A DNA stretch of 63,137 bases, taken from the NCBI RefSeq assembly GCF_913774285.1, contig NZ_CAJYHX010000030.1:1-63137 (forward strand), given 5' to 3'. The notes below the pieces were generated by a model. That model had not been told where the DNA came from. It made no database searches and saw only the letters and a program-made list of their open reading frames with translations. The translations under genes were made by a program, and so were the position numbers. This DNA is from an uncultured Sphingomonas sp. (GTDB lineage: Bacteria > Pseudomonadota > Alphaproteobacteria > Sphingomonadales > Sphingomonadaceae). Positions 10,190 to 17,785 of the stretch are shown here, piece after piece; the first letter of the stretch is position 1, and each line of letters starts with the position of its first letter.

Positions 10190-10986
10190 CCGAAGCGGAA
10201 CCCGCTCACTGCCCAGCCGAGCACATGGTCGCGATAGTCGCAGGCGGCGGGCCCCTCGCCGCCCGCGCCGAGCGCGACCATCAAGGGCAGGAGATGTTCC
10301 TCGCGCGGATGGGCGAATTCGGCATAGGGCAGGTCACGCCAGGCGACGACCCGCGCTTCGCGGCGCACTGGATCCGGGTCGGTTGCGGCCTCGACCAGCG
10401 CCGCGTCCCAGGCATCGGCATAGGGCGTCGCCTGGGGTCCGCGGACCCGCAGATTGTGGAAGCTCATGCCCGAGCCGACGATCAGCACGCCCTCGTCGCG
10501 CAGCGGCGCCAGCGCCTTGCCGATCGCGACATGTGCCGCCGGATCGAGGTCGGCGCGGAGCGACACTTGCACGAGCGGGATGTCGGCATCCGGCACCGCG
10601 ACCTTCATCGGGATGAACACGCCGTGGTCCCAGCCCCGCTCGCGCTCCACGCCGGTGGGGAAGCCGGCGCCTTCGAGCAACGCCTTGGCTCGTAGCGCCA
10701 CCTCGGGTGCGCCGGGGGCATCCCAGCGCAGGTGGTAGGTGTGCTCGGGAAAGCCGTAATAGTCGAACAGCAGCGGCTGGCCGTCGCCGACATGCACGGT
10801 GACGTCGCGCTCCTCCCAATGCCCGGAGACGAGCAGGATTGCCCGCGGCCGCTCGGGCAGGCTGGCGATCAGGCCGGCGAGATAGGCCTGCATCGGGCGC
10901 CACATCGGATCGGGCGGGCCGCCGACGGGATCCATGAAGAAGCACGGACCCCCGCCATGGGGGATGAAGAGCGCGGGTAAAGTCAT
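10186..10986 (-). CDS. LigB/DODA-type extradiol ring-cleavage dioxygenase
   Basis: A 266-residue protein of the class III extradiol dioxygenase superfamily (YgiD/DODA branch). It begins MTLPALFIPHGGGPCFF with an early metal-ligand histidine, followed by VSGHWEE, the WDHGVFIPMKV histidine block, IVGSGMSFHN and a late HPREEHLLPLMVALGA. These are the expected zinc or iron ligand positions. The aromatic substrate is unknown. The ATG at 10986 is chosen at the family N-terminus; a Shine-Dalgarno sequence is weak. It is convergent with the aldolase gene and divergent from the 2Fe-2S protein gene. Confidence 0.88.
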   Translation of the reverse strand: MTLPALFIPHGGGPCFFMDPVGGPPDPMWRPMQAYLAGLIASLPERPRAILLVSGHWEERDVTVHVGDGQPLLFDYYGFPEHTYHLRWDAPGAPEVALRAKALLEGAGFPTGVERERGWDHGVFIPMKVAVPDADIPLVQVSLRADLDPAAHVAIGKALAPLRDEGVLIVGSGMSFHNLRVRGPQATPYADAWDAALVEAATDPDPVRREARVVAWRDLPYAEFAHPREEHLLPLMVALGAGGEGPAACDYRDHVLGWAVSGFRFG

Positions 10987-11064
10987 TCCTGCAATGTCGC
11001 CCACGGCCCGGCCCTCGACAATGCCGGTTTCGGAAAACGGTCGTTTCCCGCTAGGGTCGTGGGC

Positions 11065-11538
11065 ATGACTCGGTTCACCGTCAACAACCAGCCGGTCCAG
11101 TACGACATGGATCCTCAAACACCTTTGCTCTGGGCCTTGCGCGACGCCTCCAACCTCACCGGCACCAAATATGGCTGCGGCACCGGCGATTGCGGCGCCT
11201 GCACGGTCGATATCGACGGCGCGGCGCGGCTTGCCTGCCGCGAGACGATCGGTGCGATCGAAGGGACCTTCGTCACCACGATCGAGGGTCTCTCGCCCGA
11301 TCGCAGCCATCCGGTGCAGCAGGCCTTCCTCGCCGCCAATCTCGTGCAATGCGGCTATTGCATCCCCGGCATGGTGATGGCGGCCTCGGTACTGATCCGC
11401 ACCAACCGCAATCCGTCGGAGGAAGACATCCGCCAGGGCATCCCCAATATCTGCCGCTGCGGCATCTATCCGCGGCTGGTCGCGGCGATCCAGGATGCCG
11501 CGCGCATCGCCCGCGGCGATCCGGCCGACGACGCCTGA
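11065..11538 (+). CDS. 2Fe-2S subunit of a xanthine-dehydrogenase-family oxidoreductase (IorA-like)
   Basis: A 157-residue protein with a plant-type ferredoxin half (YGCGTGDCGACTVDIDG, then ACRETIGAIEG) and a C-terminal alpha-helical 2Fe-2S domain (QCGYCIPGMVM, NICRCGIYPRLV). All eight expected cysteines are present. It resembles isoquinoline 1-oxidoreductase alpha and aldehyde-dehydrogenase small subunits, which pass electrons from a molybdopterin subunit. No molybdopterin or cytochrome subunit lies beside it. I chose the ATG at 11065 over an in-frame GTG at 11059. Confidence 0.9.
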   Translation: MTRFTVNNQPVQYDMDPQTPLLWALRDASNLTGTKYGCGTGDCGACTVDIDGAARLACRETIGAIEGTFVTTIEGLSPDRSHPVQQAFLAANLVQCGYCIPGMVMAASVLIRTNRNPSEEDIRQGIPNICRCGIYPRLVAAIQDAARIARGDPADDA

Positions 11539-11645
11539 ATGCTTTCAATCTGCTGTCAGCGTAGTTCAGAACCCGCTCAGCGTCGGGCGCGTATTCAGGC
11601 AGCATCGGCACGGCGACTTCGCCGCTGCCACCGGAGAATGGTTCG

Positions 11646-12536
11646 ATGAAGAGGATGCTGTTGGCGGCGATCGCAGCCGCGACTGCGCTGGTTCCCGCCG
11701 CCGCCATCGCGCAGGAGCGCGGCGAGCATCGCGGCAATGGCGGCTGGATGCGCCCCGACAACTTTCGTCCGCAGGGCGGCCAGGGCGGCCAAGGCTGGCA
11801 GCGCCCGCAGGGTCAGCCCCAGGCGCAGCCGCAGGATCGCGGCAACTGGCAACGCCCCCAGGGTCAGCCACAGAATGGCGGCAACTGGCAGCGCCCACAG
11901 GGCAATCCGGGCTGGATGCGACCGCAGGGCGCACCGCAAGCCATGGATCGCGGCGAGTGGCGCCGCCCCGATGGACAACCGCGCCCTGCCTTCCAGCAGC
12001 CGCAGGGCACACAGAGCCCCGTCCAGCCGCAGCGCGACTGGCGCGGTGGGCAGCGTCCCGATTGGCAGAACCGCAACCCGCAGGCTTGGCAGGATCGTCG
12101 CTGGGACGATCGCAGTCACCCGCAGTGGAACGGCGCCCGCGACTGGGGCCGCCGCGACGGCTATCGCGGCTGGAACGACCGCCGCGACTGGGACCGCGCC
12201 GACCGCTGGCGCGGTAACGGCGGCGTCTGGAACAATGGTTGGCGGAGCGACCATCGCTATGACTGGCGCGCTTATCGCGACTACAACCGCAGCCTTTACC
12301 GCCTGCCGCGCTATTATCCGCCGGCACGGTGGAGCTATGGCTATCGTCGCTTCTCGGTCGGCTACCGGCTCGACAGCTTCCTGTTCGCGCAGCAATATTG
12401 GATCAGCGATCCGTACTTCTATCGCCTGCCGGAAGTCTGGGGACCGTATCGTTGGGTCCGCTATTATGACGACGCGCTGCTCGTCGACGTCGACAGCGGC
12501 CAAGTAGTCGACGTGATCTACGGCATCTTCTGGTAA
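11646..12536 (+). CDS. RcnB-like secreted protein with Gln/Pro/Trp-rich repeats
   Basis: A 296-residue exported protein. Residues 1-22 are a signal peptide (MKRMLLAAIAAATALVPAAAIAQ). Residues about 25-135 are low-complexity repeats built on N-W-Q-R-P-Q-G-Q-P-Q. A charged W/R/D-rich stretch follows, then a C-terminal RcnB-like domain with the YRLPRYY, GYRRFSVGYRLDS and YYDDALLVD segments and a final I-Y-G-I-F-W. RcnB in enteric bacteria is a periplasmic nickel/cobalt homeostasis protein; the metal role here is only inferred from the domain. A strong hairpin terminator follows. Confidence 0.85.
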   Translation: MKRMLLAAIAAATALVPAAAIAQERGEHRGNGGWMRPDNFRPQGGQGGQGWQRPQGQPQAQPQDRGNWQRPQGQPQNGGNWQRPQGNPGWMRPQGAPQAMDRGEWRRPDGQPRPAFQQPQGTQSPVQPQRDWRGGQRPDWQNRNPQAWQDRRWDDRSHPQWNGARDWGRRDGYRGWNDRRDWDRADRWRGNGGVWNNGWRSDHRYDWRAYRDYNRSLYRLPRYYPPARWSYGYRRFSVGYRLDSFLFAQQYWISDPYFYRLPEVWGPYRWVRYYDDALLVDVDSGQVVDVIYGIFW

Positions 12537-12543
12537 GCGAAAC

Positions 12544-12570
12544 GGGGGTCGGCAGCGCTGCCGGCCCCTT
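12544..12570 (+). terminator. Hairpin terminator after the RcnB-like gene
   Basis: GGGG-T-CGGCAG / CTGCCG-G-CCCC forms an 11-pair stem, including one T-G wobble, over a 2-nt centre just 8 nt after the stop; two T residues follow. The T tract is weak. Confidence 0.65.
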
Positions 12571-12610
12571 CCGCTTGCAATCGCCGGGCCGCGCGGCAAA
12601 GAGTTTTGCC

Positions 12611-13333
12611 GTGAGCAAGACCAACCCCAACAGCAAGGGATCGCCCTCCCCCGAACGGGCACGGATCGGCCGTGAGGTCGCGGCGCGGCTGGACGCGAAC
12701 CCGAACGTGCGCCGCGCCAAGGTCGAGCTGGCGCAGGTCTATACCTATCCCGATTTCTTCAGCGACGCCGAGTGCGACATGCTGATGGCGCTGATCGACA
12801 GCAATGCGCGCCCCTCGACGCTGCTCGCCGCCACCGAGGATCCCGAGTATCGCACGAGCCATAGCTCCGACCTCTATCGCTGGTCACCCGATGTTCTCAC
12901 GATCGACAATCGCATCGCCGATCTGCTCGGGATCCCGGTCGAGAATGCGGAGACGATGCAGGGCCAGCGCTATGCGCCCAACCAGCAGTTCCGCGCGCAT
13001 TGCGACTATTTCCACGAAGACAGCGGCTATTGGGACAAGATGGTCGAAACCGGCGGCCAGCGCACGTGGACCGCGATGGCCTATCTCAACAATGTCGAGG
13101 AAGGCGGCGCCACCTGGTTCCCGCGCGCCGGCATCCGCTTCAAGCCCAAGCGCGGGCTACTGCTGATCTGGAACAACATGCTCGCCGACGGCAGCCCCAA
13201 TTACGATACGCTGCACGAGGGCATGCGCGTCGTCGAAGGCACCAAGTACATCATCACCAAGTGGTTCCGCGAGCAGGCCTGGATCAAGACGGCGATCCAG
13301 ACCTATCGCTCCGGCGTGGTCGACGCAGATTGA
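12611..13333 (+). CDS. Prolyl 4-hydroxylase-like Fe(II)/2-oxoglutarate oxygenase
   Basis: A 240-residue P4H-alpha-type oxygenase. The iron ligands are His130 and Asp132 (RAHCDYF) and His202 (TLHEGMRV); Lys212 (GTKYIITKWF) is the 2-oxoglutarate contact. The YAPNQQFRAH and EEGGATWFPRAG segments are typical. The substrate, protein or free proline-like, is not known. I chose the GTG at 12611; a TTG at 12575 would add 12 unlikely residues. It converges on the Rrf2 gene with 3 nt between stops. Confidence 0.9.
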   Translation: MSKTNPNSKGSPSPERARIGREVAARLDANPNVRRAKVELAQVYTYPDFFSDAECDMLMALIDSNARPSTLLAATEDPEYRTSHSSDLYRWSPDVLTIDNRIADLLGIPVENAETMQGQRYAPNQQFRAHCDYFHEDSGYWDKMVETGGQRTWTAMAYLNNVEEGGATWFPRAGIRFKPKRGLLLIWNNMLADGSPNYDTLHEGMRVVEGTKYIITKWFREQAWIKTAIQTYRSGVVDAD

Positions 13334-13336
13334 GGC

Positions 13337-13756
13337 TCAGGCGGCGCGCGGCGGCCAGAGCTGGCCGGCGCGCCCGCGCAGCACGTCCGCTAGCGTGTAG
13401 CGGCGCAGCACGTCCATGAACGCGCGTCGCGCCTCGGCGAGCACGCCCGGCAGGTTGCAGCCGCGTGCCAGGCGGCAGCCGGTGCAGTCGACCATCGCAC
13501 AGCGCGGTTCGGTGAGATCGACCACCACGCCGATGTTGATCTCCGCCGGATCGCGCGCCAGCCGGATCCCGCCGCCGCGCCCGCGCACCGCCTCGATATA
13601 GCCGGCATGGGCGAGGCCGTTGGCGATCTTCATCAGATGCGTGGCGGAAATGTCCTGCTCCTCGGCCACCGACGCGATCGAAACCCGGCTTTCGCCGGTG
13701 CTGCCCAGATGGATCAGCAGGCGCAGGGCGTAATCGCTGTGGCGGGTCAACTGCAT
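13337..13756 (-). CDS. nsrR: Rrf2-family nitric-oxide-sensing repressor
   Basis: A 139-residue Rrf2 regulator. The winged helix covers about residues 1-65 (SDYALRLLIHLG, ISATHLMKIANGLAHAGYIEAVRGRGGGI). The Fe-S cluster region has Cys86, Cys91, Cys94 and Cys100 (RCAMVDCTGCRLARGC). Asp8, the fourth cluster ligand known in NsrR, is also present. NsrR represses nitrosative-stress genes until its cluster reacts with NO. It is divergent from hcp, a classic NsrR target, which supports the assignment over IscR. Which three cysteines bind the cluster is not certain. Confidence 0.88.
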   Translation of the reverse strand: MQLTRHSDYALRLLIHLGSTGESRVSIASVAEEQDISATHLMKIANGLAHAGYIEAVRGRGGGIRLARDPAEINIGVVVDLTEPRCAMVDCTGCRLARGCNLPGVLAEARRAFMDVLRRYTLADVLRGRAGQLWPPRAA

Positions 13757-13810
13757 AGGATATCTTCTTAGCTCGCAAGTCCTGCAGATGCACTGGGTAG
13801 ACTACGTATA

Positions 13811-13826
13811 TTTGACTCCGGTCAAA
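13811..13826. promoter_or_regulatory. FNR/Dnr-type operator upstream of hcp
   Basis: TTTGACTCCGGTCAAA is a perfect 6+6 inverted repeat with a 4-nt spacer and fits TTGAC-N4-GTCAA, the CRP/FNR-family box recognised by Dnr/NnrR-like and FNR-like proteins. Its centre is about 68 nt before the hcp ATG, a plausible activator position. It suggests oxygen- or NO-responsive activation in addition to NsrR repression. Confidence 0.75.
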
Positions 13827-13886
13827 GTGGCGGACTCGCCGAGCCGATAACTGGATTTTGCAATTCAGCTTTAGCGGAGACCGGCG

Positions 13887-15527
13887 ATGTACTGCGTCCA
13901 GTGCGAACAATCGAACAAGGGTGGCTGTGCCGCCAAGATGGGCTCCTGCGGCAAGACCGCGCAGGTCGCGGATCTGCAGGATGTGTTGCTGCGGGTGGTG
14001 CAGGGCGTCTCGGTCTATGCCGATCGCGCCGCGGCCAAGGGCGCGCGCGACGCCGCGGTGGATGCGTTCACGCCGCACGCCTGGTTCACGACGCTGACCA
14101 ACGTCAATTTCGACGACACCCGCTTCGTGCCGCTGATCGCGCGCGCCCTTTCGATGCGCGCGCGGGCGCGGCTGCTGGCCGAGAGTGCCGGCGCTGACCT
14201 TTCGGCCCTTCCCGAGCCCGCGCTGTGGGACCCCGGCGCCACGCCCTCGGAACTCGCCGCCGCGGCACCCTTTGCCGCGATCCAGCGCTTCCTGGACCGC
14301 GACGGCCCGAGCATCGTCGGCCTGCGCAACCTGATCCTCTACGGCCTCAAGGGCACCGCCGCCTATGGCGAGCATGCCCGCGTGCTCGGCTTCGAGGAGG
14401 ACGCGATCAGCGCCGAATTCCACCGCATCGCCGCCTTCCTCGCCACCGATCCCGTGGATGTCGACGCGCTGCTCGGCAACGCACTCGCCATCGGCGCGCT
14501 CAACCTCAAGGTGATGGAGCTGCTCGACGCCGCCAATACCGGCCGCTTCGGCCATCCCGAGCCGACGGTCGTGCGGATGACGCCCAAGGCGGGCAAGTGC
14601 CTGCTCGTCTCCGGCCATGACATGGGCGACCTGGAAGCGATCCTCCAGCAGACCGAGGGTGCCGGCGTCCAGGTTTACACGCACGGCGAGCTTCTGCCCG
14701 CAAATGCCTATCCTGGCTTAAAGAAGTACCCGCACCTTGCCGGGAATTACGGCGGCGCCTGGCAGGACCAGCAGAAGGATTTCGACGCCTTTCCCGGCGC
14801 GATCGTGATGACCTCCAACTGCCTGATCAACCCGAACCTCAAGGGCTATGGGGACCGCATCTTCACCGCGGGGCCCGTGGGCTGGAACGGCTTGCCGCAC
14901 CTCGTCGACCACGACTTTACCCCGGCCATCGCCTGCGCGCTCGCCCAGCCCGGCTTCGCCGAGGACGCGCCCGAGCAGACGATCACGATCGGCTTCGGCC
15001 GGAACACGGTGTTGGGGGTCGCCGACACGCTGCTCGACATGATCGGCAAGGGCGAGGTGAAGAACCTGTTCCTGATCGGCGGCTGCGACGGCGCGCGGCC
15101 GGGGCGCAACTATTTTCACGACCTCGCCATGGCGACGCCCCAGGACAGCCTGGTCCTCACCCTCGGCTGCGGCAAGTTCCGCTTCAACCGCGAGGATCTG
15201 GGCACGATCAACGGCATCCCGCGGCTGCTCGACATCGGCCAGTGCAACGATGCCTATTCCGCGATCCGCATCGCCACCGCCGTCGCCGAGGCGCTGAACG
15301 TCGGCGTCAACGACCTGCCGCTCCACTATGCGATCAGCTGGTTCGAGCAGAAGGCGACCGCGGTGCTGCTGACGATGCTCCATCTCGGCCTGCGCCGGAT
15401 CCATCTGGGCCCCACCCTCCCGCAGTTCCTCACCCCCGAGGTGCTGAGCATCCTGATCGACAAGTTCGACATCCGCCCGACCGACAATGCCCAGGCCGAT
15501 CTGGCGCAGATGCTCCAGGCCGCCTGA
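13887..15527 (+). CDS. hcp: Hybrid cluster protein (hydroxylamine/NO reductase)
   Basis: A 546-residue cytoplasmic Fe-S protein implicated in NO and hydroxylamine reduction and in protein S-nitrosylation. The N-terminal cluster cysteines are Cys3, Cys6, Cys14 and Cys21 (spacing x2, x7, x6). Hybrid-cluster signatures follow: VVRMTPKAGKCLLVSGHDMGDL, MTSNCLINPN, LIGGCDGARPGRNYFHD and LTLGCGKFRFN. The ATG at 13887 has GGAGA about 6 nt upstream. It is divergent from nsrR. No hcr reductase is adjacent, so the electron donor lies elsewhere. Confidence 0.96.
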   Translation: MYCVQCEQSNKGGCAAKMGSCGKTAQVADLQDVLLRVVQGVSVYADRAAAKGARDAAVDAFTPHAWFTTLTNVNFDDTRFVPLIARALSMRARARLLAESAGADLSALPEPALWDPGATPSELAAAAPFAAIQRFLDRDGPSIVGLRNLILYGLKGTAAYGEHARVLGFEEDAISAEFHRIAAFLATDPVDVDALLGNALAIGALNLKVMELLDAANTGRFGHPEPTVVRMTPKAGKCLLVSGHDMGDLEAILQQTEGAGVQVYTHGELLPANAYPGLKKYPHLAGNYGGAWQDQQKDFDAFPGAIVMTSNCLINPNLKGYGDRIFTAGPVGWNGLPHLVDHDFTPAIACALAQPGFAEDAPEQTITIGFGRNTVLGVADTLLDMIGKGEVKNLFLIGGCDGARPGRNYFHDLAMATPQDSLVLTLGCGKFRFNREDLGTINGIPRLLDIGQCNDAYSAIRIATAVAEALNVGVNDLPLHYAISWFEQKATAVLLTMLHLGLRRIHLGPTLPQFLTPEVLSILIDKFDIRPTDNAQADLAQMLQAA

Positions 15528-15536
15528 GAAGCCCTC

Positions 15537-15562
15537 CCCCCGCCCGCCGCGCCGGGCGGGGG
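15537..15562 (+). terminator. GC-rich hairpin after hcp
   Basis: CCCCCGCCC at 15537-15545 pairs with GGGCGGGGG at 15554-15562, plus a closing G-C, giving a 10-bp stem 9 nt after the hcp stop, with only TT following. It may end hcp transcription before recJ. Confidence 0.6.
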
Positions 15563-15612
15563 TTCGGCGCATCCCCCTCGACATTCGCGCACCCCCCGGC
15601 CACATCGGGGGC

Positions 15613-17379
15613 ATGTCCCCTGCCCTCAATGTTCACCATTCGATCCTCGGCCAGCCCTGGCGCTGGCGCGGTCTCGCCGCCGATGCGCGCGACCCCAATT
15701 TCGCTCCCGACGACCTCGTCACCCAGCTGCTGCTCACCCGCGGCGTCGACCGCGCCGATCTGGAGCGCCACCGCACCCCCAGCATCCGCGCCTTCATGCC
15801 GGACCCCTCGATCTTCCGCGACATGGACCGCGCCGCCCAACGCCTCGCCGACGCCGTGGAAGCGCGCGAGCAGGTCGCGATCTTCGGCGACTATGACGTC
15901 GACGGCGCCACCTCCGCCGCACTGCTGATCCTGCTGCTGCGCGAGCTCGGCCTGGAGGCCACGCCCTATATCCCGGATCGGCTGATGGAGGGCTATGGCC
16001 CCTCGGGCGAGGCGCTGGTGCGTCTGAAACAGCAGGGGCACGGGCTGATTGTCACCGTCGATTGCGGGGCACAGGCTTTCGAGGCGCTGGCGATGGCCCG
16101 GGACGCGAACGCCGACGTGATCGTCGTCGACCACCACAAATGCGCGACCGAGCTGCCGGTAGCGCACGCGCTGGTGAACCCCAACCGGCTTGACGAGACC
16201 GAGGGCGCCGAGCACGGCCATCTCGCCGCGGTCGGCGTTGCCTTCCTGCTCGGCGCCGCGCTGGTGCGGACCCTGCGGGCGCGCGGCTATTTCGCCAGCC
16301 GACCCGAACCGCGGCTGCTCGAGCTGCTCGATATCGTTGCCCTTGGCACCGTCGCCGATGTGGCCCAGCTCAAGGGCCTCAACCGCGCCTTCGTGGCGCA
16401 GGGGCTCAAGGTGATGGCGCAGCGGCGCAACATCGGCCTGGCTGCACTGATCGAAGCCTCGCGGCTCACCCGGGCGCCGACCTGCACCGATCTGGGCTTC
16501 GCGCTCGGGCCGCGGATCAACGCGGGCGGCCGGGTCGGCAAGTCGGACCTCGGCGTGCGCCTGCTCACCACGCGCGATCCTGCCGAGGCGCGTGCCATCG
16601 CCGCCGAGTTAGACCTGCTCAACGAGGAGCGTCGCGCGATCGAAGCCGAGGTCCAGACTGCGGCCGAATCACTGTGCCTCGTCGGCGGCGACCGGATGGT
16701 CGCGCTGGTCGCCGGTGAAGGCTGGCATCCCGGCGTGATCGGCATCGTCGCGGGGCGGCTGAAGGAGAAGTTCGGCAGGCCCGCACTGGTTATCGCCATC
16801 GGCGAGGACGGGATCGGCAAGGGCTCGGGCCGCTCGATCCCCGGCGTGGACCTGGGGGCGGCGGTGCTGGCGGCCAAGGACGCCGGGCTGCTGATCGCTG
16901 GTGGGGGCCACGCCATGGCGTGCGGCGTGACGGTGGCGGCAGAAGGAGTCGAGGCGCTCGCCCAGTTCCTGGAGGAGCGCCTCGCCGAGCGAATCGCCAG
17001 CGCACGCGGTGAACGGGCGTTGCTGCTCGACGCGGTGCTCAGCCCGGCGGGCGTGAACCCGATGCTGGTAGAGGCGATGGAGGCCGGCGGCCCATACGGC
17101 ATGGGCTGGCCCGCGCCGCGCATTGCTGCGGGTCCGGTGCGGGTAATCAAGGCCGATGTCGTCGGCACCGGGGGACATGTCCGCGCGATCGTCGCTGGCG
17201 CGGACGGTCGCAGCCTGAAGGCCGTCGCCTTCCGCCAGGCCGATTCGGACCTGGGCCAGGCACTGCTCTCGGCACCCGCGCATCGGCGGCTCTGGCTGGC
17301 CGGACGCGTGAAGATCGACACCTGGGGAAGCCGTCCTGCGGCGGAAATGCACATAGAAGATGCTGCATGGGCAGATTGA
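15613..17379 (+). CDS. recJ: Single-stranded-DNA-specific 5'-3' exonuclease RecJ
   Basis: A 588-residue DHH-superfamily nuclease for recombination and mismatch repair. The catalytic motifs include FGDYDVDGATS, VTVDCGAQ, VVDHHKC and GTVADVAQL. The DHHA1 domain carries the conserved GEGWHPGVIGIVAGRL and AGGGHAMACG, and a C-terminal OB-like region ends the protein. The ATG at 15613 begins the family sequence; no strong Shine-Dalgarno is seen. tRNA-Glu follows in the same direction 54 nt downstream. Confidence 0.96.
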   Translation: MSPALNVHHSILGQPWRWRGLAADARDPNFAPDDLVTQLLLTRGVDRADLERHRTPSIRAFMPDPSIFRDMDRAAQRLADAVEAREQVAIFGDYDVDGATSAALLILLLRELGLEATPYIPDRLMEGYGPSGEALVRLKQQGHGLIVTVDCGAQAFEALAMARDANADVIVVDHHKCATELPVAHALVNPNRLDETEGAEHGHLAAVGVAFLLGAALVRTLRARGYFASRPEPRLLELLDIVALGTVADVAQLKGLNRAFVAQGLKVMAQRRNIGLAALIEASRLTRAPTCTDLGFALGPRINAGGRVGKSDLGVRLLTTRDPAEARAIAAELDLLNEERRAIEAEVQTAAESLCLVGGDRMVALVAGEGWHPGVIGIVAGRLKEKFGRPALVIAIGEDGIGKGSGRSIPGVDLGAAVLAAKDAGLLIAGGGHAMACGVTVAAEGVEALAQFLEERLAERIASARGERALLLDAVLSPAGVNPMLVEAMEAGGPYGMGWPAPRIAAGPVRVIKADVVGTGGHVRAIVAGADGRSLKAVAFRQADSDLGQALLSAPAHRRLWLAGRVKIDTWGSRPAAEMHIEDAAWAD

Positions 17380-17433
17380 GTGCTTGACGGCTGCAGAATC
17401 GCCCCCTATTCGGCCGCTCCACGCCAAGCAGTT

Positions 17434-17508
17434 GGCCCCTTCGTCTAGCGGTTAGGACGCGGCCCTTTCACGGCTGAAACACGGGTTCGATTCCCGTAGG
17501 GGTCACCA
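17434..17508 (+). tRNA. tRNA-Glu (anticodon TTC)
   Basis: A 72-nt tRNA body plus an encoded CCA (17506-17508). The acceptor stem GGCCCCT pairs with AGGGGTC. The anticodon loop has TTC at 17467-17469, and the T-loop reads GGTTCGATTCC. This is the standard glutamate isoacceptor. I see no att-site duplication or integrase beside it. Confidence 0.97.
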
Positions 17509-17785
17509 GCGTTTCCAGTGGTAGTTCCACTGGCACGCATCTGGTGCGACATATCGACAGATCGGTTAGGTGAACGTCCTTGGCCTGCAGCCAATGGGCT
17601 CTCGCGCGTCACTAGCCACGCCCCGGCGTTCCGCAGCACGATTAGCCAGTATTTGCGACCCGCCGTTGCAGCGGCAGTCCGATGCGTTGCCGCACCGCGG
17701 ACGCGCTGACAGCGCCCGCGGTGCCGCAGATCGACGAGGTCCAGCCGGCGGCGCTGCGCGCCCCGCCGGCCCCACCTCCACGCTG
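17509..17785. other. Hairpin-dense non-coding gap between tRNA-Glu and the GH31 gene
   Basis: I see no credible gene in these 277 nt. There are at least four perfect or near-perfect inverted repeats: 17515-17533 (7-bp stem), 17580-17594 (5-bp), 17692-17724 (9-bp plus 5-bp stems split by a 2-nt bulge) and 17744-17770 (8-bp stem). The last lies 16 nt past the GH31 stop and could be its terminator. The first may help end the tRNA transcript. Confidence 0.6.

Noticed and set aside
17434..17785. tRNA-Glu as an integration site for a mobile island
   Set aside because: No integrase, no repeated tRNA 3' end and no change in base use were seen; neighbours are normal chromosomal genes.
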